The notes under the pieces are model-generated. The model was not told the DNA's origin and searched no databases. It was given only the letters and a program-made list of their open reading frames with translations. DNA of 64,000 bases, from positions 1-64,000 of the forward strand of contig JANPER010000146.1 in the NCBI GenBank assembly GCA_031423015.1. The letters are read 5' to 3'. This document shows positions 44,347 to 56,300 of this stretch, in pieces; the stretch's first letter is position 1; the number at the start of each line of letters is the position of its first letter. Origin of the DNA: DATGPD01 sp031423015 (GTDB taxonomy: Bacteria; Planctomycetota; UBA1135; UBA2386). Position numbers and translations under genes: made by a program.

Positions 44347-45686
44347 AGGTGCTTTTGGTGGAGGACGAGAAGAGCATCGCGATCACCTTGACCGACGACT
44401 TGGTGCAGGCCGGACACGAGGTCGAGCACACCGCTGACGGCGATGAGGCGTGTCGCATCCTGCACGATCACGTGTTCGACTGCGTCATCACCGACGTGCG
44501 CCTGCCGGGCGCCAATGGCTTGGAAGTCCTGGCTGCGGCCAAGCGGGCCCGCCCGGACACCGAGGTGTTGGTGATGACCGGCTATGGCACGGTCGAACAG
44601 GCCGTCGAAGCGATGCGCCAAGGTGCCATCGACTACATCCAGAAGCCGTTCCTCAACGAGACCGTCCTCGAACGCTTGACGCGCATCGGCCGCTATCGCG
44701 CGCTCGTCGACGAGAACCTGCGGCTGCGGCAGGAGATCAAACAAGCCAGCGGCTTGCCCGGCGTGATCGGTCGGAGCCGCAGCATGCAAGACGTGGTGAA
44801 GACGGTGCGAACCGTGGCGCCCACCGACGCGTCGGTGTTGATCCTCGGCGAGAGCGGCACCGGCAAGGAGCGCATTGCGCGCGCCATCCACCAGCTGTCG
44901 ACCCGCAACGAGAAGGCGTTCGTGGCGGTGTCGTGTGGGGCGCTGCCGGACACCTTGCTGGAGACCGAGCTGTTCGGTCATGAGCGCGGCGCGTTCACCG
45001 ACGCGCAGAAACAACGCCGTGGTCGCTTCGAGCTGGCCGACGGCGGCACCATCTTCCTCGACGACATCGACGACATGCCGATGGCGACGCAGGTGAAGCT
45101 GCTGCGCGTCATCCAGGAGCGCGAGTTCGAGCGCGTGGGCGGCGAGCGCACGATCCGCGTCGATATTCGTTTAGTGTCGGCCACCAAGGTCAGCCTGATC
45201 GACCTGGTGAAGCAGGGCAAGTTCCGGGAAGACCTCTACTACCGACTCAACGTGGTGCCGGTGAATCTGCCACCGCTGCGTGAGCGCGATGGCGACGTGC
45301 CGCTGCTCGCCGAGCATTTCATCGAGAAGATCGGTGGGGGTCGGCCCTTCACGGTCAAGACCGACGTGCTGGAAGCGATGGCGGGCTACACCTGGCCGGG
45401 CAACGTGCGCGAGTTGGAGAATCGAGTGGCGCAAGCCATCGCTTTGGCTGGCGGTGCCACGATCCTCAAGAAGGAGCACTTGCTACCCGTCGACAAGAAT
45501 CGCCGTGCGGCCCTCGAGCCGCCGACCGAACTCAAGTCGTTGCGCCAGGTTCTCGTGGAGGTCGAGCGTGAGCACTTGAAACACGTGCTGCGGGCGGTGG
45601 GTGGCCACCGCAGCAAGGCAGCATCCGTGCTGGGCATCAGCCGCAAGGTGCTGTGGGAGAAGCTGAAGGACTATGGCATCGAGTGA
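44343..45686 (+). CDS. NtrC-family response regulator with altered GAFTGA loop
   Basis: A 447-aa protein: receiver domain (phospho-acceptor D51 in VITDVRLPG), AAA+ activator domain (Walker A GESGTGKE) and a Fis-type helix-turn-helix (HRSKAASVLGISRKVLWEKL). The sigma-54-contacting loop reads GAFTDA (residues of about 216-221) instead of GAFTGA, and Walker B is FLDDI instead of FLDEI. It may be weak or specialised as a sigma-54 activator. Overlap with the degenerate GGDEF gene (4 nt) suggests a two-gene signalling unit; no histidine kinase is adjacent. Confidence 0.9.
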   Translation: MKVLLVEDEKSIAITLTDDLVQAGHEVEHTADGDEACRILHDHVFDCVITDVRLPGANGLEVLAAAKRARPDTEVLVMTGYGTVEQAVEAMRQGAIDYIQKPFLNETVLERLTRIGRYRALVDENLRLRQEIKQASGLPGVIGRSRSMQDVVKTVRTVAPTDASVLILGESGTGKERIARAIHQLSTRNEKAFVAVSCGALPDTLLETELFGHERGAFTDAQKQRRGRFELADGGTIFLDDIDDMPMATQVKLLRVIQEREFERVGGERTIRVDIRLVSATKVSLIDLVKQGKFREDLYYRLNVVPVNLPPLRERDGDVPLLAEHFIEKIGGGRPFTVKTDVLEAMAGYTWPGNVRELENRVAQAIALAGGATILKKEHLLPVDKNRRAALEPPTELKSLRQVLVEVEREHLKHVLRAVGGHRSKAASVLGISRKVLWEKLKDYGIE

Positions 45687-45700
45687 GGTCCGCGCTCGCG

Positions 45701-47827
45701 ATGCTTGACGCCAGGCAGTGTGTCGCGGTGGCGTTGGCCGGCGTGACGTGCCGGTGGATGCCAGCGCAGCAGACTGCACCGATCGCGCCGTGGCCCGACG
45801 GCCTGCAGAGCTTCGCCTGGTTGCCGGACGGTCTCGACACCGACGAAGCGGCGCTGCGGGCGCTGCGCGAACTCGGCGTCACTGGCGTGACCGTGGGCGA
45901 CGGGCAGGATCCGGAGCCGGCGCGCCGCCTCGGCTTGTCGATCTACCGCGATCAGTTGGTCGGCAAGGGCACGCTGGAGCTGCGCGACAGTCAGTTTGCG
46001 CCGCTGCGCGCGGCGTACGAGCAGGACCGCGCGATCGAGCACCTGCTGCGCCCGAACTGTCTGTCGGATCCGGCGACGCAGGGCGATCTCTTGGCGCGCG
46101 CACTGACGGCGCTCGCCCCGCTTGCCGCCGCGCCGCCGAGCTTCGTCATCCTCGGCGATGAGGTGTCGACGACGCGCCACGTCAACCCACTCGACTTCTC
46201 GTTCTCGCCGCATGCGCTGGCCGAGTTTCGCACGTTCCTGCGCGGTCGCTACCGGGACATCGGTGCCCTCAATCGCGCGTGGCAGACCTCGCACGCATCG
46301 TTCGACACGGTCGAGCCGTTCACCGCCGATCGCATCCGCGCGCGTGAGTTTGCCGCGGGCGGCACCCTGCCGGCCAACCTGTCGCCTTGGGCTGAGCATC
46401 GCGCGTTCATGGACCGCGCGTTGGCCCGCACCGTCCGGTCGCTCGCGGGCTGTGCGCGCGCCAAGGTGGCGGTGCCGATCGGGCTCACGGGTCTGCAGCA
46501 ACCCGCGGCGTACGGCGGCAGTGACTACAGCCTGCTGATGCCCGAGCTCGACGTGTTCGAGATCTATGACATCGGCGGCGCGCGCGACTTGGCGATGAGC
46601 CTCGCGCGCCCGCTGGCGCGGCAGATCATCACGCTGTTTCCGCCCAAGGAAGGCCAACCAATGGACCTGGTTGCGGCGCACGTCACCGACGCGTTGGCGC
46701 ATGGGATGACCGGTGTCGTGCTGTGGCATGCCGGGCACTTGCTGAACCGCGCCGACGGGATGCAACCCACGCCGTTTGGCGTCGCCGTGCGCGACGCCCT
46801 GCGCGGCGCGCAGAGCCTGTCGCCGCTGGCGGGCGCGTCGGTCGAGCGCAGTTTGGTGTGGATTGTGGAGAGCCAGCCCGCGGTGCAGGCTCACTGGATG
46901 TTGGACTCGGCGTCGGATGGGGTCACCTGGCCACGCCGCCTGTCGTCGTACGAAGAGACCCACAGCACCAGTGTGGCGGCGCGCGCGAGTTGGGTGCGTC
47001 TGTGCGAAGACCTCGGCCTGCAACCTCGCTTCGTGGCTGCCGCGCAGCTGCGCGCCCTGCTGGCGCAGCAGCAGGTGAAGCTCCTGGTGCTGCCGGTCTG
47101 CTTGGCGCTCAGCGACGAAGAGATCGCGGCGGTGACCGACTACGTGCAGCAGGGCGGCGTCGCCGTTGCCGACGGCATGTTGGCGTTCTACGACGATCGC
47201 CTGCGCCGGCGCGATCGGCCGGGCCTCGATGCAGTCTTCGGCTTGACGCCGCGCGCCGTGCCCGGTCTGGCGCAGTTGCTGGTGCATGAAGGGCAACCAG
47301 CGGCGCAAGCGCGGCTCCTGAGCGGCGCGGCGGCCTGCGAACGAAGCATCGAGGCGGCGATCGCCGAGCGGGCGGCGCCGAGCTTGTCAGTGCAGTGCGA
47401 GCATCGGTTTGGCCGCGGCACCGCGATCTATCTCAACATCGCGGTGTGCGAATACGCCAGTGTTCGCTTGGACCCCAAACGCCTCAATGCCGCGCGCGAT
47501 CTGCGTCGGCGCGTGCAACGCGTGCTCGACACCGCCGACGTCGCCCCGCCGGTGTCCGTGCGCGGCAAGGGGTTGCCGACGTGCCTCGAACGCATGCTGC
47601 TGCGCCACAAGAGCGGCCGCCGCTTCTTGGCATTGCGCGTCAACGCCATCGACAGCCCGTTCGTCTTGCAGACGTTGAGCACCCAGTCGCCGCTGACCGT
47701 CGAGGTGCAGTTTGCCGCGGCGACGCGCCTGCGCGTGCTGGGTGAGAGCGCTTGGCGCGGGCCGAGTGCGCACTTCGAACTACCCCTCGATGCGTGGCGC
47801 GGGGTGTTTGCGGAGCTGGATCGCTGA
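45701..47827 (+). CDS. Glycoside hydrolase family 42-like protein
   Basis: A 708-aa protein. Residues of about 20-380 resemble the GH42 TIM barrel, with the typical helix (HALAEFRTFLRGRYRDIGAL then NRAWQTSHASFDTVEPFT). A candidate acid/base Glu is in FVILGDEVSTTRHV. Residues 390-560 fit the GH42 trimerisation, GATase-like domain (VKLLVLPVCLALSDEEIAAV then TDYVQQGGVAVADG). It could cleave beta-galactosides, but active-site conservation is only partial. A weak signal-like segment opens the protein. It follows the NtrC-type gene by 14 bp and overlaps the next gene by one base. Confidence 0.7.
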   Translation: MLDARQCVAVALAGVTCRWMPAQQTAPIAPWPDGLQSFAWLPDGLDTDEAALRALRELGVTGVTVGDGQDPEPARRLGLSIYRDQLVGKGTLELRDSQFAPLRAAYEQDRAIEHLLRPNCLSDPATQGDLLARALTALAPLAAAPPSFVILGDEVSTTRHVNPLDFSFSPHALAEFRTFLRGRYRDIGALNRAWQTSHASFDTVEPFTADRIRAREFAAGGTLPANLSPWAEHRAFMDRALARTVRSLAGCARAKVAVPIGLTGLQQPAAYGGSDYSLLMPELDVFEIYDIGGARDLAMSLARPLARQIITLFPPKEGQPMDLVAAHVTDALAHGMTGVVLWHAGHLLNRADGMQPTPFGVAVRDALRGAQSLSPLAGASVERSLVWIVESQPAVQAHWMLDSASDGVTWPRRLSSYEETHSTSVAARASWVRLCEDLGLQPRFVAAAQLRALLAQQQVKLLVLPVCLALSDEEIAAVTDYVQQGGVAVADGMLAFYDDRLRRRDRPGLDAVFGLTPRAVPGLAQLLVHEGQPAAQARLLSGAAACERSIEAAIAERAAPSLSVQCEHRFGRGTAIYLNIAVCEYASVRLDPKRLNAARDLRRRVQRVLDTADVAPPVSVRGKGLPTCLERMLLRHKSGRRFLALRVNAIDSPFVLQTLSTQSPLTVEVQFAAATRLRVLGESAWRGPSAHFELPLDAWRGVFAELDR

Positions 47828-48675
47828 TGCGCGCGGACCCGGTGGCGACGGTGTGTGGGACGCGGATCGTCGCGGCGACCGACGATGACCGCCGCCGCAC
47901 GATGCTCGTCTCCGATCTGCATGTGCCCGTGCATGGCGACGCGGTGCTGGATGACTTCTTGCTGTTGTTGGCGCAGGCACGGCAGGCGCCGAGCACGACG
48001 CGCTTGCTCATCCTCGGCGATCTCTTCGAGAGCGTGGTGAACGAGCGTCAACTCGTCGCCGGGACCTGGCCGCGTCTGCTGGCCGGCCTGCGAGCGACCA
48101 CCGATGCGGGCGTGCCGGTGACGTTGCTGCACGGCAACCGCGACTTCATGTTGGGGCGGGGCTTTGCGCGCGCCACGGGCAGCCGGGTGATCGCCGGCGG
48201 GCTGGCCTTCAAGCTGGGCGCGCAGCGCGCCCTGGCGCTGCACGGCGACGAGCTGTGCACCAACGACTTGCCTTACCAACACAGCAAGCGTTGGCTGCGG
48301 TCGCGACCAGTGCGCATGCTGTGCGCGGCGATGCCACGCTCGGTCGCCGACGGCGTTGGACGCACCGCGCGCGAAAAGAGCGGGAAGTCGATGGCGCGCG
48401 GCGATCCCCAGCGCTTCGCGCCGGTGGTGGAGGCGGTGGGGGAAGCGCTCAGCGCCGGATTCGACCTTCTGATCTTCGGCCACGTGCATACTCCGGCGGA
48501 CGGTCGGCACGGGAACGGTCGTTACTGCATCCTGCCGGCTTTTGACGAGACCGCGATCTTCCTGGCGCATGAGGTTGACAGCGGCCTGCGATTCACGGCG
48601 CTCGGTGGCGGGGCGGTGCCAGGCTACGGCCCGCTGCAGTTTGCGCCAGCGCAGCCAGCGAACGCTGACTCCTAG
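47827..48675 (+). CDS. lpxH: UDP-2,3-diacylglucosamine hydrolase-like metallophosphoesterase
   Basis: A 282-aa protein. The calcineurin-like motifs are all present: SDLHVPVHGD, ILGDLFES, HGNRDFML, ALHGDELCTND and FGHVHTPADG. The order and the conserved YQHSKRWLRS/R cap match LpxH, which makes lipid X for lipid A. That implies an LPS-containing outer membrane. It is about 40 aa longer than E. coli LpxH, mainly at the ends. ATG overlaps the upstream stop (ATGA). LpxH versus a general phosphoesterase is the main doubt. Confidence 0.75.
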   Translation: MRADPVATVCGTRIVAATDDDRRRTMLVSDLHVPVHGDAVLDDFLLLLAQARQAPSTTRLLILGDLFESVVNERQLVAGTWPRLLAGLRATTDAGVPVTLLHGNRDFMLGRGFARATGSRVIAGGLAFKLGAQRALALHGDELCTNDLPYQHSKRWLRSRPVRMLCAAMPRSVADGVGRTAREKSGKSMARGDPQRFAPVVEAVGEALSAGFDLLIFGHVHTPADGRHGNGRYCILPAFDETAIFLAHEVDSGLRFTALGGGAVPGYGPLQFAPAQPANADS

Positions 48676-48710
48676 CGCGCAGGCTGCTGCTTGCCCTATG
48701 TTCGCGGTGG

Positions 48711-49412
48711 ATGCCACTGCCAAAGCCACAGCCGAACAGCGCCGAAGACCCCATCGACGTCGTCGCGATCGATGGCCCGTCAGGTGCTGGCAAGAGCACC
48801 GTGGCGCGCATGTTGGCCACGCGTCTTGGTTACGCGTACCTGGACACCGGCGCGATGTATCGCGCCGTCACGTGGCTGTTCCTGGAGAACGAGCACAACG
48901 ACATCGCCGATCAAACGCGGACGCGAGCGCTCCTGCGCGAGTTGGACCTCGACCTGCGTCCCGACGGCACCGTCTTGGTGGCTGGCCGCGACGTGACCGC
49001 GCACCTGCGCTCGCGTGAAGTCGAGTCGCGGGTATCCGCCGTGTCGGCGCTGCCCGACGTGCGCATGTGCATGCGCGAACTGCAGCGCACCATCGCGCGG
49101 CGTGGGCCAGTCGTGGCCGAGGGACGCGACATGGCGTCGGTGGTGTTCCCGGCGGCCCGCCACAAGTTCTTCCTCGATGCGGAGCCCGAGGTGCGCGCGC
49201 GCCGCCGCTTTCTCGAGGTGCGCGACAAGGGGCGCGAAGTGTCCGAGGCCGATGTGCTCGACGAACTCGCGGTGCGCGATCGGCTCGACAGCACGCGCCA
49301 GGACGCGCCGTTGGCGCGCACTGCACACGCGCACTACGTCGACACCACGGAACTGTCGCCCGCGGAGACGGCCGACCTGTTGTGGAAGCGCGTGCGAGGG
49401 GAAGTGGACTGA
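48711..49412 (+). CDS. cmk: Cytidylate kinase
   Basis: A 233-aa protein that phosphorylates CMP and dCMP. The P-loop is DGPSGAGKSTVARML, the CMP-binding segment is YLDTGAMYRAVTW, and GRDMASVVFPAARHKFFLDA is the family signature. RARRRFLEV and RDRLDSTRQDAPL complete the lid. Start ATG 48711 carries a short Pro-rich leader before the P-loop. It is followed by plsC (ATGA overlap) and rpsA, the conserved cmk-rpsA order of many bacteria. Confidence 0.95.
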   Translation: MPLPKPQPNSAEDPIDVVAIDGPSGAGKSTVARMLATRLGYAYLDTGAMYRAVTWLFLENEHNDIADQTRTRALLRELDLDLRPDGTVLVAGRDVTAHLRSREVESRVSAVSALPDVRMCMRELQRTIARRGPVVAEGRDMASVVFPAARHKFFLDAEPEVRARRRFLEVRDKGREVSEADVLDELAVRDRLDSTRQDAPLARTAHAHYVDTTELSPAETADLLWKRVRGEVD

Positions 49413-50107
49413 TGTCGGTGTACCAGTTCTGGCGCGGCGTCTGCTGGCTGATCACGAAGCCGCTGTTTCGCCTGTCGACCGAGGGGACCGAGCACATCCC
49501 TGAGAGTGGGCCGGTGGTGCTGGTGCCCAACCACGTGAGCTACCTCGATCCGCCGTTCACCGGCACCTGTTGTCCGCGTCCGGTGCGCTTCATGGCGCGC
49601 TCGACCCTCGCGCACAGCCGGCTCCTCGGCTGGTGGATGCGGCAGGTGGGGGTTGTCCTGGTGGATCGCGACGCGCCGGCGCGCGCGACTTTCGGTGAGT
49701 CGATCAAGCTCCTGGCGGCGGGTGAGGTGATGGCGGTGTTTCCCGAAGGCACGCGCAGCCCCGACGGGCGGCTGCACGAGTTCAAGAAGGGCCTGCTCAA
49801 GCTTCTGGACAAAACCGGAGCAATCGCAGTGCCTACAGGTATCATCGGCGCGTTCGAGGCTTGGCCTCGCCAACGCAGGTTCCCCCGGCCGCTCCGGTGT
49901 CATGTTCGCTTTGGTCCGCCCATGTCAGCGGTCGAAGTGTGTGCACCCGGTGGGTACGAGAGCCTGCGACGGGCGGTCGCCACTCTGAGTGGTCAGGTTC
50001 TCGCCCCGATCGTCGACTCCCCAGGATCCGCCACCGAAGGGGTCGCTCCACCTCGCTCTTTGGTCACGGATTCGCTGTCGGCACCTGACATCTCGTCGGT
50101 CGGCTGA
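49412..50107 (+). CDS. plsC: 1-acyl-sn-glycerol-3-phosphate acyltransferase
   Basis: A 231-aa membrane-associated enzyme that makes phosphatidic acid. The catalytic NHVSYLD (HxxxxD) motif is near residue 40, followed by the substrate motif FPEGTRSPDGRL and VPTGIIGA. An N-terminal hydrophobic segment fits membrane binding. The ATG overlaps the cmk stop. The C-terminal 60 residues are Ala/Pro/Ser-rich and not part of the fold. Confidence 0.92.
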   Translation: MSVYQFWRGVCWLITKPLFRLSTEGTEHIPESGPVVLVPNHVSYLDPPFTGTCCPRPVRFMARSTLAHSRLLGWWMRQVGVVLVDRDAPARATFGESIKLLAAGEVMAVFPEGTRSPDGRLHEFKKGLLKLLDKTGAIAVPTGIIGAFEAWPRQRRFPRPLRCHVRFGPPMSAVEVCAPGGYESLRRAVATLSGQVLAPIVDSPGSATEGVAPPRSLVTDSLSAPDISSVG

Positions 50108-50132
50108 CGTTTCGCGACCGGTTCGTGCGCAC

Positions 50133-50153
50133 GCAGTTGGGCGGTCCAACTGC
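50133..50153 (+). other. Hairpin in the plsC-rpsA intergenic region
   Basis: GCAGTTGG, loop GCGGT, CCAACTGC form a perfect 8-bp stem 26 nt after the plsC stop and just before a T-flanked terminator. It may be part of the plsC transcript end or of the rpsA leader. Confidence 0.6.
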
Positions 50154-50161
50154 TCACCCTG

Positions 50162-50212
50162 CCAACCCAAGCTGCGGTCATCGACCCCGCGGTTCAGGTT
50201 GGTTCCTTTTTT
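50162..50212 (+). terminator. Rho-independent terminator between plsC and rpsA
   Basis: CCAACC (50162-50167) pairs with GGTTGG (50197-50202), and inside it GCTGCGG (50171-50177) pairs with CCGCGGT (50187-50193). TTCCTTTTTT follows. It should end or attenuate the cmk-plsC transcript, leaving rpsA with its own promoter or with leader control. Confidence 0.7.
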
Positions 50213-50290
50213 CATTCCTGGTCGATGTGCCGAGCTAGGCAGCGATTGAGCTTCTAGTCCGGCGGGTTTCTCTTCCTCAACTTTTTTTTG

Positions 50291-52108
<1,818 letters not shown>

Positions 52109-52157
52109 TCGCTCCTTTCGCGAGCCGTCACGGCAGCGCGACGAAGGGTCGCGGGCC

Positions 52158-53225
52158 GTGACCGTGCCCGTGGCGCGGTTGCGGCAGTCGACGGCGAGTT
52201 GCGCGTTGGGCTTGTTCCTCGCTGCTGTGCCCGGGTGCGTTGTCGTCATCGAGGATCGGCCGGTGGCGACCGCGCCTCTCGTCACCGCACCGGTGGCGAT
52301 TCCGTTTGGCGATCCGGGGCACAGCGCGCGGCCGTCCGATCTGTACTACGAGAGCGTGGTCACGCAGATGCAGCGGGCCTGGCTCGAACGCGACCGAGCC
52401 TCATTGGCGCGGTTGGTCGACACGCACGACCGGAGCGACGCGCCGGCATGGGCGCAGGAGCGTGTGGCGAGCTTCCGTCGGGTGCTGCTGGTCATGCAGT
52501 TCGAAGAGGCCGTACTCGACCGGGGCGAACTCGACTTGCCGTCGCCGCTACCGGCGCTCGGCGAACGGCTGTCGTTCGCGGTACGGCTGGGCCCCTTGCC
52601 GAGCATGCCCGTGCGCTTGCCGGGGGGCGACGACCCCCTGCGCGCGCGCTTCGTGCTGCTGTTCCGCATGACGGACACCGACAGCTTTGGTACGCAAATG
52701 GACAACGCGCGCACCCAGGTGGTCGATCTGCCAGCCACCGTGGACCTGGCCGCGGGGGGCGCTGTCGAGGTGCCGCTCGCCGTCGACGTGCCAGCCGCGG
52801 GCAGCATCGTGCGGCGGGTCGCGATCGAAGTGTTCTTGATGCCAGGACACGTCGAGTTGGAGGGCGCGCGCCTGCCCAATCGATGGGTGCGTTGCGCCTG
52901 CGGCGAGGTCGAGTTGCTGCCACGCGGACACGAACCCATCGCGGCGCAACCGTTGGTGTCGCTGCGCGCGGCGTTGCAACTCGGCGATGCCGCGCATTTC
53001 CCGCACGTCTTCCTGGCGGCGCGTCAGCTCGCTCGCCACGGGGCGAGCGAGGACTGCCAGAGCGCGGCTAGCCTGCTGATCGACCGCGTGCGCCTCGGGG
53101 GTGACGAGCAGGCGAGGTCCGCGAGCGCGGCTCTTTCCGAGTTGGTGGCGGATGCGTCCTCGCGACCTCGCGACCGCGAGGGCTGGTTGCAGTGGTGGGC
53201 CGAGCGTCCCCTGGTTAAGCGCTGA
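52158..53225 (+). CDS. Lipoprotein of unknown function
   Basis: A 355-aa protein. GTG 52158 opens a signal sequence that ends in a lipobox (FLAAVPGC). The mature part is beta-rich in the centre (LPATVDLAAGGAVEVPLAVD) and helical at the end (HFPHVFLAARQLARHG, SASAALSELVADA). No family is recognised. GAAGGG lies 12 nt upstream. It precedes the caspase-like lipoprotein by 111 bp on the same strand. Confidence 0.65.
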   Translation: MTVPVARLRQSTASCALGLFLAAVPGCVVVIEDRPVATAPLVTAPVAIPFGDPGHSARPSDLYYESVVTQMQRAWLERDRASLARLVDTHDRSDAPAWAQERVASFRRVLLVMQFEEAVLDRGELDLPSPLPALGERLSFAVRLGPLPSMPVRLPGGDDPLRARFVLLFRMTDTDSFGTQMDNARTQVVDLPATVDLAAGGAVEVPLAVDVPAAGSIVRRVAIEVFLMPGHVELEGARLPNRWVRCACGEVELLPRGHEPIAAQPLVSLRAALQLGDAAHFPHVFLAARQLARHGASEDCQSAASLLIDRVRLGGDEQARSASAALSELVADASSRPRDREGWLQWWAERPLVKR

Positions 53226-53336
53226 CCCGCGCGCGGCCGATGGCAATGGTCAAAGCCCGACGCGCCGTGCACCGAGGTTCGATCGTGCGGTTCGTTCGGC
53301 GCACTTGGCCGGCTACGCTGTGGGGCTCCTCACCCG

Positions 53337-56300
53337 ATGCGAAGGTTTGACTCTGTTGCTATTGCGCTGCTCACCGTGCTCTCGGCGTGCGCTGCGCCTG
53401 CGCCGCGCCCGCTGGAGATCGAGCGCAGCGCCGCCGGTTTGACCGCGCTGCTGCACCACCAACCCCTGCGGTGGACTGGCCGCGCCCCGGTGAGCCGCGT
53501 GGCGCGCGCTGGCGTGCTGATCGCGGCGTCATCGAACGCGAGCCAGCCGGAGTGGGAGCTGCCGAGCGCGACCGCTAGCGCCGAACGGATGGCACAGGCT
53601 CTGGTCGCCCACTGCGGCGTCGCGCCGCGCGCGCTCACCCAACTGGTCGGCGCCGAGGTGCATCGCGACGCTGTGTCAGCTGCCATCGGCCGCGCCGCCG
53701 ACGCTCTGTCGGGCGCCAACGCGACCCTGTTCCTGTACTACGCGGGGCACGGCTTCGTCGACGCGACCGGCGACCCGCTCCTGTTCGGTCACTTCACGCT
53801 GGCGGAACCAGGCGGCGGTTTCAGTGCCGGCATCGGCCGCCGCGACCTGGTGCGGGCGGTGTCGGATGCACGGCAACGCGCGGCCGCGCGCGGCGTGGCT
53901 CTGCAGGTGATCATGATCGTCGACGCGTGTCGCGTCGGCCTGCTCTCGCCGGCGCCCAAGGCCACTCTGGCCGAAGCGCCGTTGTGGGAGTTGTGGTCGA
54001 CGCGGGCGGGTACCTACGCGCGCGCGGGGAGCGGCAACGCCGTGTTCGTGTTCACCGCGGCCTTGGCCGACGCGATGGACGCCTTGGCGCAGACGGCGCT
54101 GGAAGTGGATTTGCGTCGGCTGGCGGCGGAGGCGCGCGCGCGCACCCTGCAACTGACTGCCGGGGCGCAAGAGCCCGAGCTGCTGGCCCCGCGCCTGGGG
54201 GCTGAGCCGCCGACGGCGGTGCTGAGCGCTGGGGTCACCTTCAGGGTGGTGCTGAGCGATGCGATCAGTTCGGTGCGGCTGCCCGGGTTTTCGGTTCGAG
54301 TGGGGCAGCGAACCTTCCTCGCCGACGCCAATGGCGAGGCGCTGGTTGAAGCCTTGCCTGGGGTGCAAAGCATCGAGATCGACGCACCGGACTACCTCAC
54401 CCGACGGGACGAAGTCGACCTCGGTGTCGAGCGCACAGGCGGCATGCTGGAGGCGAGTGTGTATCCGGCTCTGGCGTTGGTCAGCGGCCGGGTGTCGCCG
54501 CCGGGCGTGTTCATGGTGCGCGCCGTCGGTGGGCGCAGTCTGCCGCGCGACAACTACCATCTGGTGCGCACGGTGAGCGGCCGTGACGGCATGTTTCAAC
54601 TGCGGGTGCCCAGCCTGACAGACGGGATGGAACTCGAAGTCGTGGTTGGCGAGCGCGTCGTGCATACCATGCCGTTGCCGCGCGCGACCGCAACCTCGGT
54701 GTCGATCCAAGGCTCGCCCGCGGTGCCACGGGTCGATGTCGCCGTGCAGTTGGATGCAGCCACTGACATGCTGGTGATCGACGGCGCGCAAGAGCCGGGG
54801 CAGCCCCTGGATCTGCCGCGGCCGCGTCAACCGCACGCTAGCTCCGACTTGGAACGTGTGCGCGACTTGCTGCGCGCGTCGCGCTACGAGATGGCGCGTG
54901 ATGCGCTCTCGGTGGCCGACGTCACTGCGGCCGACGAACCGTTGCGCCAGCAGTGGCTGCACTGGCTGGAGCTACGCGCCGCGCGCGGCCAGGCGCCAGC
55001 GACCGTGAGTAAGCGCTTGGTAGAGCTTGCGGCGCGCGGTGCGCCGGAGTCGTTGCGGAGCGCATTGGCGGAGGCGTTGCTGCAACGGTTGGTCGACGCG
55101 CGCGCCTGGGATCAGGTCGCGGACCTGTTCGAGACCTGCGCCGCGAAGAAGGTCGTCGCGTCCGCGAGCTGGCAACGACTCGAGCGACGGTCGCTGCCGA
55201 TCGCCATGGAATACGTGCTGCGCGGTGCGCTGGCGCATGGCGTGCAGACGGGCGATTGGCAACGCGCCGACCGCGCCAGCACCTGGCTGCTGGCCGCGGA
55301 GCACTTGTGGGTCGTGCAAGAACGGCCTGCTCTTGCCGAGCTACGCCAAGAGATTGAGCGCGAGCGCGTTGCCCCGGCGTGCCGGCAGGCATTCGAACGG
55401 GCCAACATCGCCTTGGCCGAGGGGCGTTCGGATGACGCCAGCGCGCTCTTTGCGTCCGCGCGCATCGAGGCCAACGAGCACTATCGCCAGCTCATCGACG
55501 AGCGCCTGCAGCATCTCGATGCGAGGGTGTACGAGGACGCGATGGGGGCGGGCACGCAGCACGAGCTGGCGGGTCGGTCCACCGAGGCGTTGCGCGCCTA
55601 CGCCAAGGCCTACAACAAAGACCGGCGTGCGGCGGAGTCGCTGCGGCGAGTCCTGCGTGCAGGCGTGGTAGCCGACGCGAGCTTCTCCCGGACCTACGAG
55701 CGACTGCTCGACGAAGCGATCGAGCGGACACAGTCCGCGGGCCATGCGTCGGCATGGGGCGAGGTGATGCAGTTCTTCGCCGATGAGCCGCGCGCGCGCG
55801 CTGCGCTGCTGGCCGCCCTGGTGACGCCGTGGGCCGACGTGGTCGATGACAACGTGGGCCCCAGCGGTCTGCCGTGCGCCGTGCGTGAACGTCGCAGCGG
55901 TGTGGTACTGCGGTTAGTGGAAGCGGGCAGCTTCTGGATGGGAGCTGACGACGCAGACCGTCAAGCCACGGCGGTGGAACGACCGCGCCACATGGTCACG
56001 TTGACGCGGCCGTTCTGGTTGGGCGAGACCGAGGTGACCTGGGAGCAGTGGCGTCCCTTTGCGGCGGAGACCGGCCTTGGCGGTGGGCTCGAAGCGTCGT
56101 CGGCACGCCACCCGGTCGCCTCGTTGACCTGGTCCCTGGCGGAGCAGTACTGCACGCACTTTGGCTTCCGGCTGCCGACCGAAGCGGAGTGGGAGTATGC
56201 CGCGCGCACTGGCGACTCGGATCCGTACCGGCGCTACGACTGGGGTGACGACCCCCGCGGTGCCGTGGGCAACTTCTATGGCCAAGACGAGGCTCGGCCG

